Part shown: in pieces, positions 27,653-38,910 of the stretch | Layout: the number at the start of each line of letters is the position of its first letter | Numbering within the stretch: position 1 is the first letter of the stretch | Origin: Simiduia sp. 21SJ11W-1 | GTDB taxonomy: Bacteria; Pseudomonadota; Gammaproteobacteria; Pseudomonadales; Cellvibrionaceae | Direction of reading: 5' to 3' | DNA: 64,000 nt | Assembly (NCBI RefSeq): GCF_024138675.1 | Contig: NZ_CP090959.1 | Coordinates: forward strand, 2,635,501 to 2,699,500 | The notes under the pieces: generated by a model | What the model saw: the letters and a program-made list of their open reading frames with translations, nothing else | Told to the model about the DNA's origin: nothing | Databases searched by the model: none | Program-made: the position numbers and the translations under genes

Positions 27653-29077
27653 TTACTCCCAACTCACCCGATGAAACTGATGGCAAGTGGCGCATTGCTG
27701 CAGTGGTTCGGGGGCCTTTTGATTGTGGCAACTCTGGCACTGGCGGCGCTCGGGCAAGAGCACATCGTCTGCCTGCTCTGAGGTTTTGGCGGCGTGGCAA
27801 TCAGCGCAGGCCAGGCGCCCTTCGTGGCGCTTGTGGGAGAAGCGTGCATTGAGTGTGGGCATGGCCAAACGCCAGCGGGCGGTGGCCTGCTGTAAGGCAG
27901 TGGGTTCCAGTGAGGTGAGTTTTACTCTATGGCACTGCTGGCAGGTGTCACCGTTGGTAAGCGCAAGTGCGGCATCAATGGGGGCATCTACTTCGGTTTG
28001 AAACTGCAATAACACCGCCGCCAGATTGCCGTGCACCCAGGGCTCGCGTTTGCCTTCGCGATCCAGGCGGTGGCAATCGGCGCAGTGTTCGGTAAAGGTG
28101 ACGGGCTTAAAACCCGCGCCATTGGGCGTGTGGCAATCGGCACAGGCGAGCGCGGCCTTGCCTTCAACCAGATCAGCGGCCATGTGGTGCTTGTGGTTGA
28201 AATTCAAATTGCCCGGTGGCACGCGGGGGTTGAACTCGGGATGTTGGCCATCAAAGTGCTGAAAGGCGTGCAGGTTATGTTGGGTACCGGCAGTGAGTAC
28301 TGCGCGCACTGTGTCCATATCGTTATGGCATTGGCTACACAGGCGCGCATCGGCATTGATCAAATTACCCGGTTCGTTGTGTTCTTTGTGGCAGGTAACA
28401 CACAGCGGATGATCTGCGGTTTTTTCACGGGAGAAATGCCGCTCCATGGTGTGGCAAGCAAAACAGGGCTCATTGGGAATGGGGCTTTTATCCGCCACAT
28501 GGCAATCGGCGCAGGCCACGGAAACGGCGCTGTGGGCTGCATGCAGAGGCCCCGAAGACAACCATTGCTCGAGCGCCAGGCCATGGGTGCGCGCCTGGCT
28601 GCCCTGTTCACGATCGTGCGGTGCGGGCAGCTTGGTTGCGAAATCCGGCACCCAAAACGGCAGGCTTAGCAACGCGATCAAAAACACCAGCAGTAAACTG
28701 TAAAACGCACCACGGCCCTGCCCGCCCGTGGCATCGGGGCCTTGCATGGCCGCCGGTTGCACACCGTATTCACCTTGCAGGCGAAACTTCAAAATGCCGG
28801 TATCGATGCCTGTGTAGGTGAGTGTTTGGGTGGCCGAAAGTGAAAGTACATCGCCCGGGTGTAACTGCGCACGGGTTACGCATTTGCCGTTAACCTCAAG
28901 CCCGCTTGGGGCATCAAGGTTTGGATCGCTATCGCCAAAGGCGATGGTGGCCGGTGCCGAAAGGGGTGCACGCACCTGTGCATGGGCGACATCACCTAGC
29001 AGCAGGTGATCAGATTCCACCAATAGCTGATAGCTGCGTTGGGCTTCAATTACCTCCAGTAAACAACTGCGGGCCAT
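27653..29077 (-). CDS. FHA-like membrane-anchored decaheme c-type cytochrome
   Basis: 474 aa in three parts. Residues 1-110 are FHA-like (LLLGDV ... VNGKCVTRAQLHPGDVLSL). One TM helix (FYSLLLVFLIALLSLPFWV) lies at about 125-143. A C-terminal domain has ten CxxCH heme motifs (CADCH, CFACH, CVTCH, CSQCH, CADCH, CADCH, CQQCH, CADCH, CQSCH, CATCH). The layout predicts a cytoplasmic FHA domain and periplasmic hemes on one chain. Many extra histidines (HKEH, HKHH, HKRH) can be distal ligands. It is the last gene of the redox operon, 65 nt after the membrane protein gene. No molybdoenzyme is adjacent, so it probably passes electrons to another periplasmic partner. Confidence 0.88.
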   Translation of the reverse strand: MARSCLLEVIEAQRSYQLLVESDHLLLGDVAHAQVRAPLSAPATIAFGDSDPNLDAPSGLEVNGKCVTRAQLHPGDVLSLSATQTLTYTGIDTGILKFRLQGEYGVQPAAMQGPDATGGQGRGAFYSLLLVFLIALLSLPFWVPDFATKLPAPHDREQGSQARTHGLALEQWLSSGPLHAAHSAVSVACADCHVADKSPIPNEPCFACHTMERHFSREKTADHPLCVTCHKEHNEPGNLINADARLCSQCHNDMDTVRAVLTAGTQHNLHAFQHFDGQHPEFNPRVPPGNLNFNHKHHMAADLVEGKAALACADCHTPNGAGFKPVTFTEHCADCHRLDREGKREPWVHGNLAAVLLQFQTEVDAPIDAALALTNGDTCQQCHRVKLTSLEPTALQQATARWRLAMPTLNARFSHKRHEGRLACADCHAAKTSEQADDVLLPERRQCQSCHNQKAPEPLQQCATCHQFHRVSWE

Positions 29078-29142
29078 AAATTATGCGTATCCGAACTCAT
29101 CCGTTAGGTTGGAACCAGTGCGGGCAATTGCCCTTTGAGAGT

Positions 29143-29985
29143 CTAGTAGATTAGAACCACCACCACATGCACTACCAATAGCGCGCTAAAAGCCACAGAC
29201 AACACCAGATGCCAGCGCAACCAATGGCCGAGCACGGCCTCCAGCAAGCGGCTTTTACGAATAGTGGCCAACAGCTGCTGGCGGCGCGCAAGCAGAGGTT
29301 GCAGGGCTGCACCGCCGGGCTCGTTAAACAGCAACTGGGCCAGGCGCGTTTGTTGGGGATTGGGCGCCCACACGTAGCCCTGTGGCGAAGGCACCAGCAG
29401 GTGCGAGCGATCGCGCCCGCGCGCGCAATCTAAAAAACCGCGGGGCAACCAGGTGTGCAGCAAGGCGCTGTCTAAGGAAATACCGGCCTGATCGGATAAC
29501 TCCCAGGCGGCGGCTTTGATTTGTTGATCCAGCTCCATTAACGCGCCCAAAAGCGCATCTGTGCCCATGCCGCTGTTGAGCTGGCGCAGCTGGCCTGGGT
29601 GTACGGCATACACATAAACCCCAAACAGGCCAGACACACACACCGCGCTTAACAGGCTAAGCAGCACGCCATGCAGGCTCCAGCCCCACTGAAAACCACT
29701 GTGTAACAACGAGATTGGAATAATCGCCATGCCCGCCCACAGGTGCATGGAAAGCCAGGCCTGCTGAGAGCCGAGTTTGTCTATCCACCAGCGGCGCTTG
29801 GCCCCCAACAGCAACAAAAAAACCGCCAACAGCGCCACCAATGTGCCCAAGCTATAGCCGAGCCAGGTGTCGCCGTTGGGCGGATCTATGGGGTTGTGCC
29901 ACACGTACAGCAAGGTGCAGCTGATCAGCAGCACCGCCAGCACGCGCGCGTAGCGAAAGCCCTGATACTGCCAAAGTTTGATCAT
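29143..29985 (-). CDS. Putative b-type cytochrome membrane subunit
   Basis: 280-aa membrane protein with about five TM helices (residues about 13-32, 45-62, 80-100, 105-128, 255-280). Histidines at TM ends could ligate b hemes (SMHLWAG, SLLHSGF, SLHGVL, GHWLRWHL, LVVHVVV). The loop between TM4 and TM5 is a soluble, partly helical stretch of about 120 residues. It is not a named family to me; it is ferric-reductase/NapC-unlike. The position between an Fe-S flavoprotein and a decaheme cytochrome makes trans-membrane electron transfer the likely job. The ATG overlaps the upstream stop (ATGA). Confidence 0.7.
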   Translation of the reverse strand: MIKLWQYQGFRYARVLAVLLISCTLLYVWHNPIDPPNGDTWLGYSLGTLVALLAVFLLLLGAKRRWWIDKLGSQQAWLSMHLWAGMAIIPISLLHSGFQWGWSLHGVLLSLLSAVCVSGLFGVYVYAVHPGQLRQLNSGMGTDALLGALMELDQQIKAAAWELSDQAGISLDSALLHTWLPRGFLDCARGRDRSHLLVPSPQGYVWAPNPQQTRLAQLLFNEPGGAALQPLLARRQQLLATIRKSRLLEAVLGHWLRWHLVLSVAFSALLVVHVVVVLIY

Positions 29986-32261
29986 GAAAGTGCAATCACC
30001 TCAATCAGTTCTGTGGGGGTTACCCGGCGCGCGGCACCCGTTGGGCAGGCGCTCACACAGGCTGGCCCCTCGGCCCGGCCCGCGCAGCCATCGCACTTGG
30101 CAGCCTTGGGTGTGCGGGCGTCGGTGCGGGCACCAAATAAATTCATCCACTTAGGTTTAGCAGCTTTTGGCTCGGGCAGCGTAATGGCGCCATAGGGGCA
30201 CAGCGCCACACAGTTGCCGCAACCAATGCAGCGATCGGTAATTTGCACTGTGCCATCGGGCGCGCGCACCAGCGCATCGGCCGGGCAATCGCTCATGCAG
30301 TGGGCCTGCTCACAATGGCGGCAGCTGGCGGGCAGGTGCACATTGGCAAACACGCTGCCACCCTGGCGATTCACCCGCGATACACCGCCGTGCGTGGCGG
30401 CACAGGCGGTTTCACAGTTATCGCAGCCCACGCAGCTGTCTTTATCAATAGCCAGTACATTTTTGGTGTTGCCCAAATTTTCCGCGCGGAAAAACTGCAC
30501 AACCGCCTGCTTTACCTTGGCCTTTTCTGTGGCGATATCCATTTGCCGTGCACGCACGGGCAAAGTCGGATCGTGCGCGAGCAAGGCTTGCAATAGGCCC
30601 CGATCTAAGGCCAACACCAGGCTTTCGGCCTGCAGGTTTTTAACTTTAGGCGCAGGTGCGTTTTCCAGCGCTTCGGTGAGGCCTAAAAAGCTGCCGGCAC
30701 CAAAAAGTGAAATTTTATCGCCTTTGATTTGTTTTACGGAGCCTGTCACCAAAAACAGGGCGGCATCTGAATGTTGAAAGGCCACAGCCTCGGGCGCCAG
30801 GGTGTGCACCTGGGCACGGGCCAGCAAAACCGACAACAGTTTGGCGGGCACCTTGGGTGCCAAGCGCAGGGTCATGAGCCTGCGCAAATAAATATTTAAC
30901 AAGGCGTGTAAAAACGCGGGCGATTCCTGCCAGGCGGCTACCAGCGATGCGCGACTAAAAGAGATCACCAGACTTTTCTTGGCTGCCCGCACCGTTTGCG
31001 TGGCAGGCCCGTGGGAAAGCAGCGAGAATTCACCGGCAATGGCACCGGCCGATAAATCGGCAACGGGCGCATGGGGTTCGCCTACGCGTGCGCCACCTTC
31101 AACAATCCAGTGCAGGCTGTTTACGTGCTCGCCCTGGGCCACAATTTTCTGGCCGGCAAACATTTGTCGCACGCTTGCCTTTTCAAGTAGCCGCAAGCGC
31201 GCCCTTGGCGTTAATTTTTTAAACAGCGCATCACAACCCAGGCGCTGCTGAATGGTTTCGGCAGTCATCTCGGCGCGGTTGGCTTTAAGCTGTGAGCTGA
31301 GCGCACCCAACTGCAACAACGCAGCCGGCTGGCCAGCCAGGTGCTCAATCACTTCATAGCCCTGGTTGATGCCGGGCTTGATGAGTGACTCACCCGACAG
31401 CGCGCCAATCACATACAGGCCGGGCACACTGCTTTGGTTGTACTCATCCAATAGCGGGTGCTGTGCGCGCGGGCTTGCAAAATCCAGCTGAAATTTTTCC
31501 AGCATGGGGCGCGGCGACAAGGTGCCAATGCGCACTAAAATATGGTCTACCACGCGCTTTTGGGTGGCGTTATCCACGGTGAGAGTAGCGGCAATACCGG
31601 CCTCGGTAGATGCCACCGCCTGAATGCCCGCTTGCTCCAGACAATGCACCTGGCCTTGCATCAATGCGCGGCCAAAGGCCTGCCGGTTGGCGAGCTTGGC
31701 GCGCGGGAAACCGCTGCCGCGGTTAAGCAGAACCACGTGATTGTGTTTGGCCAACAGCAAGGCATCTTCAAGCGCGGAATCACCGGCGCCCACCACCAGC
31801 AGGCGTTTGTTTTTAAAACCTTCGGCCGGCACCTGGTAGTGCACTTTTACACCCGCCGCCCCTTCGGCTTGCAGTGGCCGCGGCTGACGCGTGCCGTAGG
31901 CCAGCACAACATTGCGTGCGCTGTATTGCTCGCCGCCGGCGGTGCCCACTGTAAACCGGCCTTTGCTGCCGGTTATGCTGGCAAGCGGGCGCTGGTAGTG
32001 AATGTCTAGCGCTTCACTGGAGGCATCCCAGCTGGCCAGCAGGGCTTCACGGGCATCGGCCTCAAAGGGCAGGCGCGCACGCAAGGTAACCTGGTCTGGC
32101 TCTGCCATCACCCATTTACCTTGGGTAAATTCACGCACGGTATTGGCAATGGCCGCGCCCGCTTCCAGCACCAGGCAGCTTAAGCCCCGGTGTTTGGCTT
32201 GCAAGGCTGCAGATAAGCCGGCCGGGCCCGCACCTACAATAATTACGTCGTACATTTTCAT
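29982..32261 (-). CDS. FAD/NAD(P) oxidoreductase fused to cyclic-nucleotide-binding-like and four-cluster ferredoxin domains
   Basis: 759-aa predicted cytoplasmic fusion. Residues 1-330 are a thioredoxin-reductase-like flavoprotein with two Rossmann motifs (VGAGPAGLSA and VVGAGDSALED). It lacks the redox CxxC of thioredoxin reductase, so it resembles ferredoxin-NADP reductases of that fold. About residues 365-590 hold two cNMP-binding-like domains (GQKIVAQGEHVNSLHWIVEGG ... GEFSLL, then a weaker FLVTGSVKQ ... FLGLTEAL). The C-terminus has cysteine groups for four 4Fe-4S clusters (CVGCDNCETAC, CRHCEQAHCMSDC, CIGCGNCVALC, CDGC...CVSAC), as in NrfC/PsrB-type subunits. I start at MKMYDVIIVGAG; upstream codons are not conserved-looking. 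Confidence 0.85.
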   Translation of the reverse strand: MKMYDVIIVGAGPAGLSAALQAKHRGLSCLVLEAGAAIANTVREFTQGKWVMAEPDQVTLRARLPFEADAREALLASWDASSEALDIHYQRPLASITGSKGRFTVGTAGGEQYSARNVVLAYGTRQPRPLQAEGAAGVKVHYQVPAEGFKNKRLLVVGAGDSALEDALLLAKHNHVVLLNRGSGFPRAKLANRQAFGRALMQGQVHCLEQAGIQAVASTEAGIAATLTVDNATQKRVVDHILVRIGTLSPRPMLEKFQLDFASPRAQHPLLDEYNQSSVPGLYVIGALSGESLIKPGINQGYEVIEHLAGQPAALLQLGALSSQLKANRAEMTAETIQQRLGCDALFKKLTPRARLRLLEKASVRQMFAGQKIVAQGEHVNSLHWIVEGGARVGEPHAPVADLSAGAIAGEFSLLSHGPATQTVRAAKKSLVISFSRASLVAAWQESPAFLHALLNIYLRRLMTLRLAPKVPAKLLSVLLARAQVHTLAPEAVAFQHSDAALFLVTGSVKQIKGDKISLFGAGSFLGLTEALENAPAPKVKNLQAESLVLALDRGLLQALLAHDPTLPVRARQMDIATEKAKVKQAVVQFFRAENLGNTKNVLAIDKDSCVGCDNCETACAATHGGVSRVNRQGGSVFANVHLPASCRHCEQAHCMSDCPADALVRAPDGTVQITDRCIGCGNCVALCPYGAITLPEPKAAKPKWMNLFGARTDARTPKAAKCDGCAGRAEGPACVSACPTGAARRVTPTELIEVIALS

Positions 32262-32371
32262 AATTTCAGGCGTAAAAAGTTCTAGGCCGCGCACGCGCGG
32301 CGTGAATTCAATGTGGCCCGCGCTGCAGGCCCTGGGAGTTGCCACAAGGTGGCTAAGGGTTTGGTGCAGGC

Positions 32372-33697
32372 CTAGTTCACGTTGGTGAAAATGCCTGGAA
32401 TACTGCTGGCGCCATAGGGCACGCTGATGCCCGCAGCCTGGCCGATCGTCGTCCAGACGCGCTGCATGTCTACGGCCTTGCCCATGCGCCAGTGGCTGCG
32501 CTCGCCTTGGTCGTACAAATCTTTTACGCGCCCGCCCTGGTGCTTTAACAAACCAGAAGCGCCACCAATTAATGTGACGGGCACATCTTGCATATGCTCG
32601 GGTGCGCCATCGGCCATTTCGGAGGTAAATACCACCAGCGTGTGGGCCAGCAGGCTGTCTGTGGGCACATCCGGGTCTGGCATGGCATTTAATTTATCCA
32701 GCAGGTATTTCACTTGCTGCACGTACCAGGCGCGCGAGTCGCGCCACTCGGTTACGCTGCCGTAGCGGTGTGCACAATCGTGCGGGTTGCGCGTGGCCGA
32801 TACAGATTTAATGGCCACCGGATCTGCACTGCGGCCAATCTGCAAAGTGGCCACGCGGGTGCTGCCGCACGATAAGGCGCTCGCCACAATGTTGGAGTGC
32901 GCGCGGGTCACTTCATCGCGGTAATCAGCCGAAGTGCTCACAAGGCCCGCCGCCGGTTCTGCATCGCCCGGCGTGCAGCCGCCGGCCACAGGTACAGAGG
33001 CATTGAGATCGGTAACTACTTGTTCAATGGCATCCAGGTGGGTGTCTAGCTTGGCGCGCTCAGAACCGCCAAGGTTTGCCCGCAATTGCTGAATGCGGCT
33101 GTTGGCGTTATCGAACAAATGCGCGCGGCTTTGGGGCTGGCTGCCCCCCCCCATGCCACCGGCACCGCTGCCGTACACCTGCTCGAATAACTGGTAGGGA
33201 TTAATTTCCGGCACGATCATCGCGTTGCCATCGTAAGACACGTTCCAGGCGGCGCCCACGGTGGCGTGCGGGCCGGAATACAAACGCTTCATCAAGGCAT
33301 TGGTGCCGCGCAGTTTGTCGCCCAGCAACAAGTCGATAGAGGTTTTGCTGGCGTTGGTATCGCGCAGGATGGTGGTCCAGGCGTTGTGGCCACCGGTGCC
33401 GGAACCCACAATCAACCCCTTTAAAAACAGCGATTGGTTTTTGTAGGCAGCCAGGTGCTTGGACATTTCATTGAGCTGGAAATTGCCCGTATCTTTTAGC
33501 CCGCCGGTTTCGGGGAACCACAGGCCCTTGTTGTAGCCGCCGTAGGCATCTACGCCGAAGCCATCGGGGATCACCGCAAAAACCACTTTTAATTTTGCAC
33601 TGCCCTGGGCCAGCGCCATGCGTGCAAAGCCACCCATAGAGAGCGGTGCAGCAACGCCTGTGGCTAACAAAGATTGTAAAAATCGACGACGGTTCAT
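32372..33697 (-). CDS. DUF1552 family protein, Tat-exported
   Basis: 441-aa protein with a twin-arginine signal (MNRRRFLQSLLATGVAAPL). The mature part has the DUF1552 pattern seen in genes paired with DUF1592 proteins in myxobacteria and planctomycetes (SLFLKGLIVGSGTGGHNAWTTIL, TLVVFTSEMADG). The biochemical function is unknown; the fold is sulfatase/DUF1501-like by impression only. Tat export suggests a pre-folded or cofactor-containing protein. It lies downstream of the DUF1592 gene, separated by a gap of about 95 nt that contains a perfect palindrome. The FAD gene begins 110 nt after its stop. Confidence 0.85.
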   Translation of the reverse strand: MNRRRFLQSLLATGVAAPLSMGGFARMALAQGSAKLKVVFAVIPDGFGVDAYGGYNKGLWFPETGGLKDTGNFQLNEMSKHLAAYKNQSLFLKGLIVGSGTGGHNAWTTILRDTNASKTSIDLLLGDKLRGTNALMKRLYSGPHATVGAAWNVSYDGNAMIVPEINPYQLFEQVYGSGAGGMGGGSQPQSRAHLFDNANSRIQQLRANLGGSERAKLDTHLDAIEQVVTDLNASVPVAGGCTPGDAEPAAGLVSTSADYRDEVTRAHSNIVASALSCGSTRVATLQIGRSADPVAIKSVSATRNPHDCAHRYGSVTEWRDSRAWYVQQVKYLLDKLNAMPDPDVPTDSLLAHTLVVFTSEMADGAPEHMQDVPVTLIGGASGLLKHQGGRVKDLYDQGERSHWRMGKAVDMQRVWTTIGQAAGISVPYGASSIPGIFTNVN

Positions 33698-33759
33698 GGC
33701 AATTTCCTGAGCATTTTCTGAGAGCTACAGAGTACCGTTTACCGGCAAGAAAACTATTG

Positions 33760-33783
33760 GCCGGACGGCCTAGGCCGTCCGGC
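33760..33783. promoter_or_regulatory. 24-bp perfect palindrome between the DUF1592 and DUF1552 genes
   Basis: Two 12-bp arms (GCCGGACGGCCT / AGGCCGTCCGGC) meet without a loop around the core GGCCTAGGCC. No T-run follows on the minus strand. It could be an operator or an intercistronic hairpin. The same 10-bp core recurs upstream of the operon at 37990-37999. Confidence 0.55.
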
Positions 33784-33791
33784 TAAAAGGA

Positions 33792-37156
<3,365 letters not shown>

Positions 37157-37157
<1 letters not shown>

Positions 37158-37921
37158 TAGCGCACCTCCTCGTTGCGAACAAATACCAGTTGCACATCCA
37201 CAGGCACGGTGGCGCCAATGGAGGTTAAGCCAGCGAGTGCTTTCAGCTCGTCTATGCCGGCCTGCAATTCAAACGCTGTGGCATCCAGCAACAGGGGCGC
37301 CCGTGTGCGCACCAGCAGGCGATCTGCGGCTATTTTCGCCAGCAATACATCAGCGTTCAGGGTTTGCTGTACGCCGTGTAAAACCACATCTATAGCCACC
37401 GTGAGCGGCTTTTCGCTGCCCACAGCCAAAGACTCAATCAACGCGGGATCTACCCGGGTAAACACTTCAGCCACGGGAAAGCGCGCCACTTCAAACAGCA
37501 AGTCGCGCAGGCGTTGATCGCGGGTGCCGTTGGCGGTATCAACCGAGCCCAGCTCTACCTGAAATTCGCCGCTGCCATCGCTGTAGATGGCACCGTTCAA
37601 CATGGTGAAACGCCCTACTTCAGCCACATGCAGCTTTTTGGTCATCACAAAATTCAGCAGCGACTGGTTAGACTGCAGCGACCACTGCTGGGTTTTGGCA
37701 TCAACCGGGTCATCGCCACCGGTAGGCGTGTCGCCGCCGTCTGTGGGCGTATCGTCGCCGTCAGTGGGGTTGTCTGTCTGGTCGCCACTGCCGGTATCAG
37801 GGGTTTGGGTTGCCGGAGTATCGGTGGAGCCAGACTCGGAACCGCCGCCACCACCGCCACAAGCGGTTAGCAGGCCGGCAATAAACAGCATTGCGAAGAA
37901 TTTTGGGCTAATAGTAAACAC
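37157..37921 (-). CDS. YceI-like lipoprotein
   Basis: 254-aa predicted lipoprotein: the lipobox LLTAC gives a lipidated Cys at about residue 21, followed by a Gly-rich and Thr/Asp-rich tether (about 22-75) and a YceI-like domain to the end (LQSNQSLLNFVMTKKLHVAEVGRF ... TRDQRLRDLLFEV). It closely parallels the YceI domain of the next protein (KEHVAEVQQFTEM ... DQRMRDVLFEYNW), so one was probably copied from the other. YceI proteins bind isoprenoids such as ubiquinone. A quinone-linked electron source for the heme domains next door is plausible but unproven. First gene of the operon. Confidence 0.85.
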
Positions 37922-37986
37922 GGGACATGCCTCTGGTAATTTCGAAGGCTAGCTTAGAGAAAGCCCCGCGCCCGAACCATTGGCAT

Positions 37987-38014
37987 CATGGCCTAGGCCA
38001 TGGCTTAGGCCATG
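37987..38014. promoter_or_regulatory. Palindrome and half-site repeat upstream of the YceI operon
   Basis: CATGGCCTAGGCCATG (37987-38002) is a perfect 16-bp palindrome, followed directly by GCTTAGGCCATG (38003-38014), which repeats TAGGCCATG with a 12-bp period. It lies about 65-95 nt upstream of the YceI start, a typical operator position. Confidence 0.5.
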
Positions 38015-38127
38015 CAAGCAACAGGAGAAAAATTCGAAAAAACGCCAAGCGCTAATGCGCCCGAACGGAGGCCACACCAAAGCCCAAAGGCAAGTTTGGA
38101 AGGTTCATCAGAGGGAGCGAAAACCGC

Positions 38128-38328
38128 TTAGAAATACCACCAAATGAGGTAAATGGCTGCAGCCATTGCACCGTAATAACCCACGAGCAATGTGTATTCT
38201 GCAATCTTTTTAGCAACGGGTTTGAAACGCAACTGCTGCTCGAAAGCGGCGCCGCAAAGTGCCGTTAACACCGTTAACAAACCCAGTGCGGCCACTGTGG
38301 CCAGCAGTTTTAGTATCCATACAAGCAT
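38128..38328 (-). CDS. Small two-TM membrane protein
   Basis: 66 aa, not recognised. Two hydrophobic helices (MLVWILKLLATVAALGLLTV, and TLLVGYYGAMAAAIYLIWWYF) flank a short basic loop (RFKPVAKKIAEY). The ATG at 38328 has AAGG 7 nt upstream; a TTG at 38334 is the alternative. It starts 36 nt after the Zn-ribbon pseudogene stop on the same strand, so it was probably co-transcribed with it and may now suffer from the insertion. Confidence 0.65.
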   Translation of the reverse strand: MLVWILKLLATVAALGLLTVLTALCGAAFEQQLRFKPVAKKIAEYTLLVGYYGAMAAAIYLIWWYF

Positions 38329-38363
38329 CGGCAAGCCTTAAAAACGGGGGCAGTTGTTACACA

Positions 38364-38797
38364 TTAACCGGTAAAGAAATCAAACACATTACCAAGGGTT
38401 GAGGCACTGGCTTTGTAGAACTCGGTATAGGTGCAACGGGCGCAGGTGATGGCTGTGTATTTTTTGTTTTGCACATCGAAAATACGCGACCAAAAGCCAC
38501 CCGATACGCACTGCTGTCCCACAAATCTGTAGGCATGGAATATGGGGCGGAGTTTGTGACCGTCACCCGCATGGACGCGGGTGCCGAGACTACATGGATG
38601 TATTTACGTCGTGTCACAAACTGCGCCCCAGATTTCATGTCCAGACATCGCGTAGAAACTCTGAGATATAGGTAGTATCAACGTCTGCCTTCCATGGAGA
38701 CTTAAACTATGGGACAGCAGTGACCCGATACGCGTATTTCACCCAGCTCATATTCATTGTGCTGGCACTTGGGGCAGGCCCAGTTTTTATGCTGCAT
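38364..38797 (-). pseudogene. Zn-ribbon protein gene interrupted by a MITE-like insertion
   Basis: The 5' half (ATG at 38797, AGGAG 6 nt upstream) encodes residues 1-25 with CPKC. The 3' half encodes the rest with CARC. Removing the 214-bp element plus one 10-bp target copy restores an uninterrupted 69-codon frame containing both Cys pairs and ending FDVQNKKYTAITCARCTYTE ... GNVFDFFTG. This is the zinc-ribbon nucleic-acid-binding-like family (PF09855/DUF2082 by memory). As it stands, translation enters the element and stops after 31 aa (VSGHCCPIV). Confidence 0.9.
38509..38722. mobile_element. 214-bp MITE-like element with 13-bp TIRs and 10-bp target duplication
   Basis: Perfect 13-bp terminal inverted repeats CACTGCTGTCCCA (38509-38521) and TGGGACAGCAGTG (38710-38722) are flanked by identical 10-bp direct repeats ACCCGATACG (38499-38508, 38723-38732). 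Internally, 17-nt arms (38544-38560 / 38613-38629, 16 of 17 paired) and a 7-bp hairpin (38564-38570 / 38577-38583) make it strongly foldable. It has no coding capacity, so it is non-autonomous and was moved by a transposase encoded elsewhere. A 10-bp duplication would suit an IS4-like enzyme, but that is a guess. Confidence 0.92.
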
Positions 38798-38879
38798 TGC
38801 GCGCTCCTGTTTACCATGGCGTAACTGCCACGGGTAAAGCGCCAATCATAAACACCTTCGCGATTGCTGAACAGTAAAA

Positions 38880-38896
38880 GCCCGCCCAAGGCGGGC
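38880..38896 (-). terminator. Terminator after the M60 lipoprotein gene
   Basis: On the minus strand, GCCCGCC and GGCGGGC pair around a 3-nt loop and are followed by TTTTACTG, 15 nt beyond the M60 stop. Confidence 0.75.
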
Positions 38897-38910
38897 AGTA
38901 ACTTAAGCGA

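Noticed and set aside
38469..38675. ORF inside and across the MITE end
   Set aside because: It spans the element boundary, has no RBS, and the element is explained fully as non-coding.
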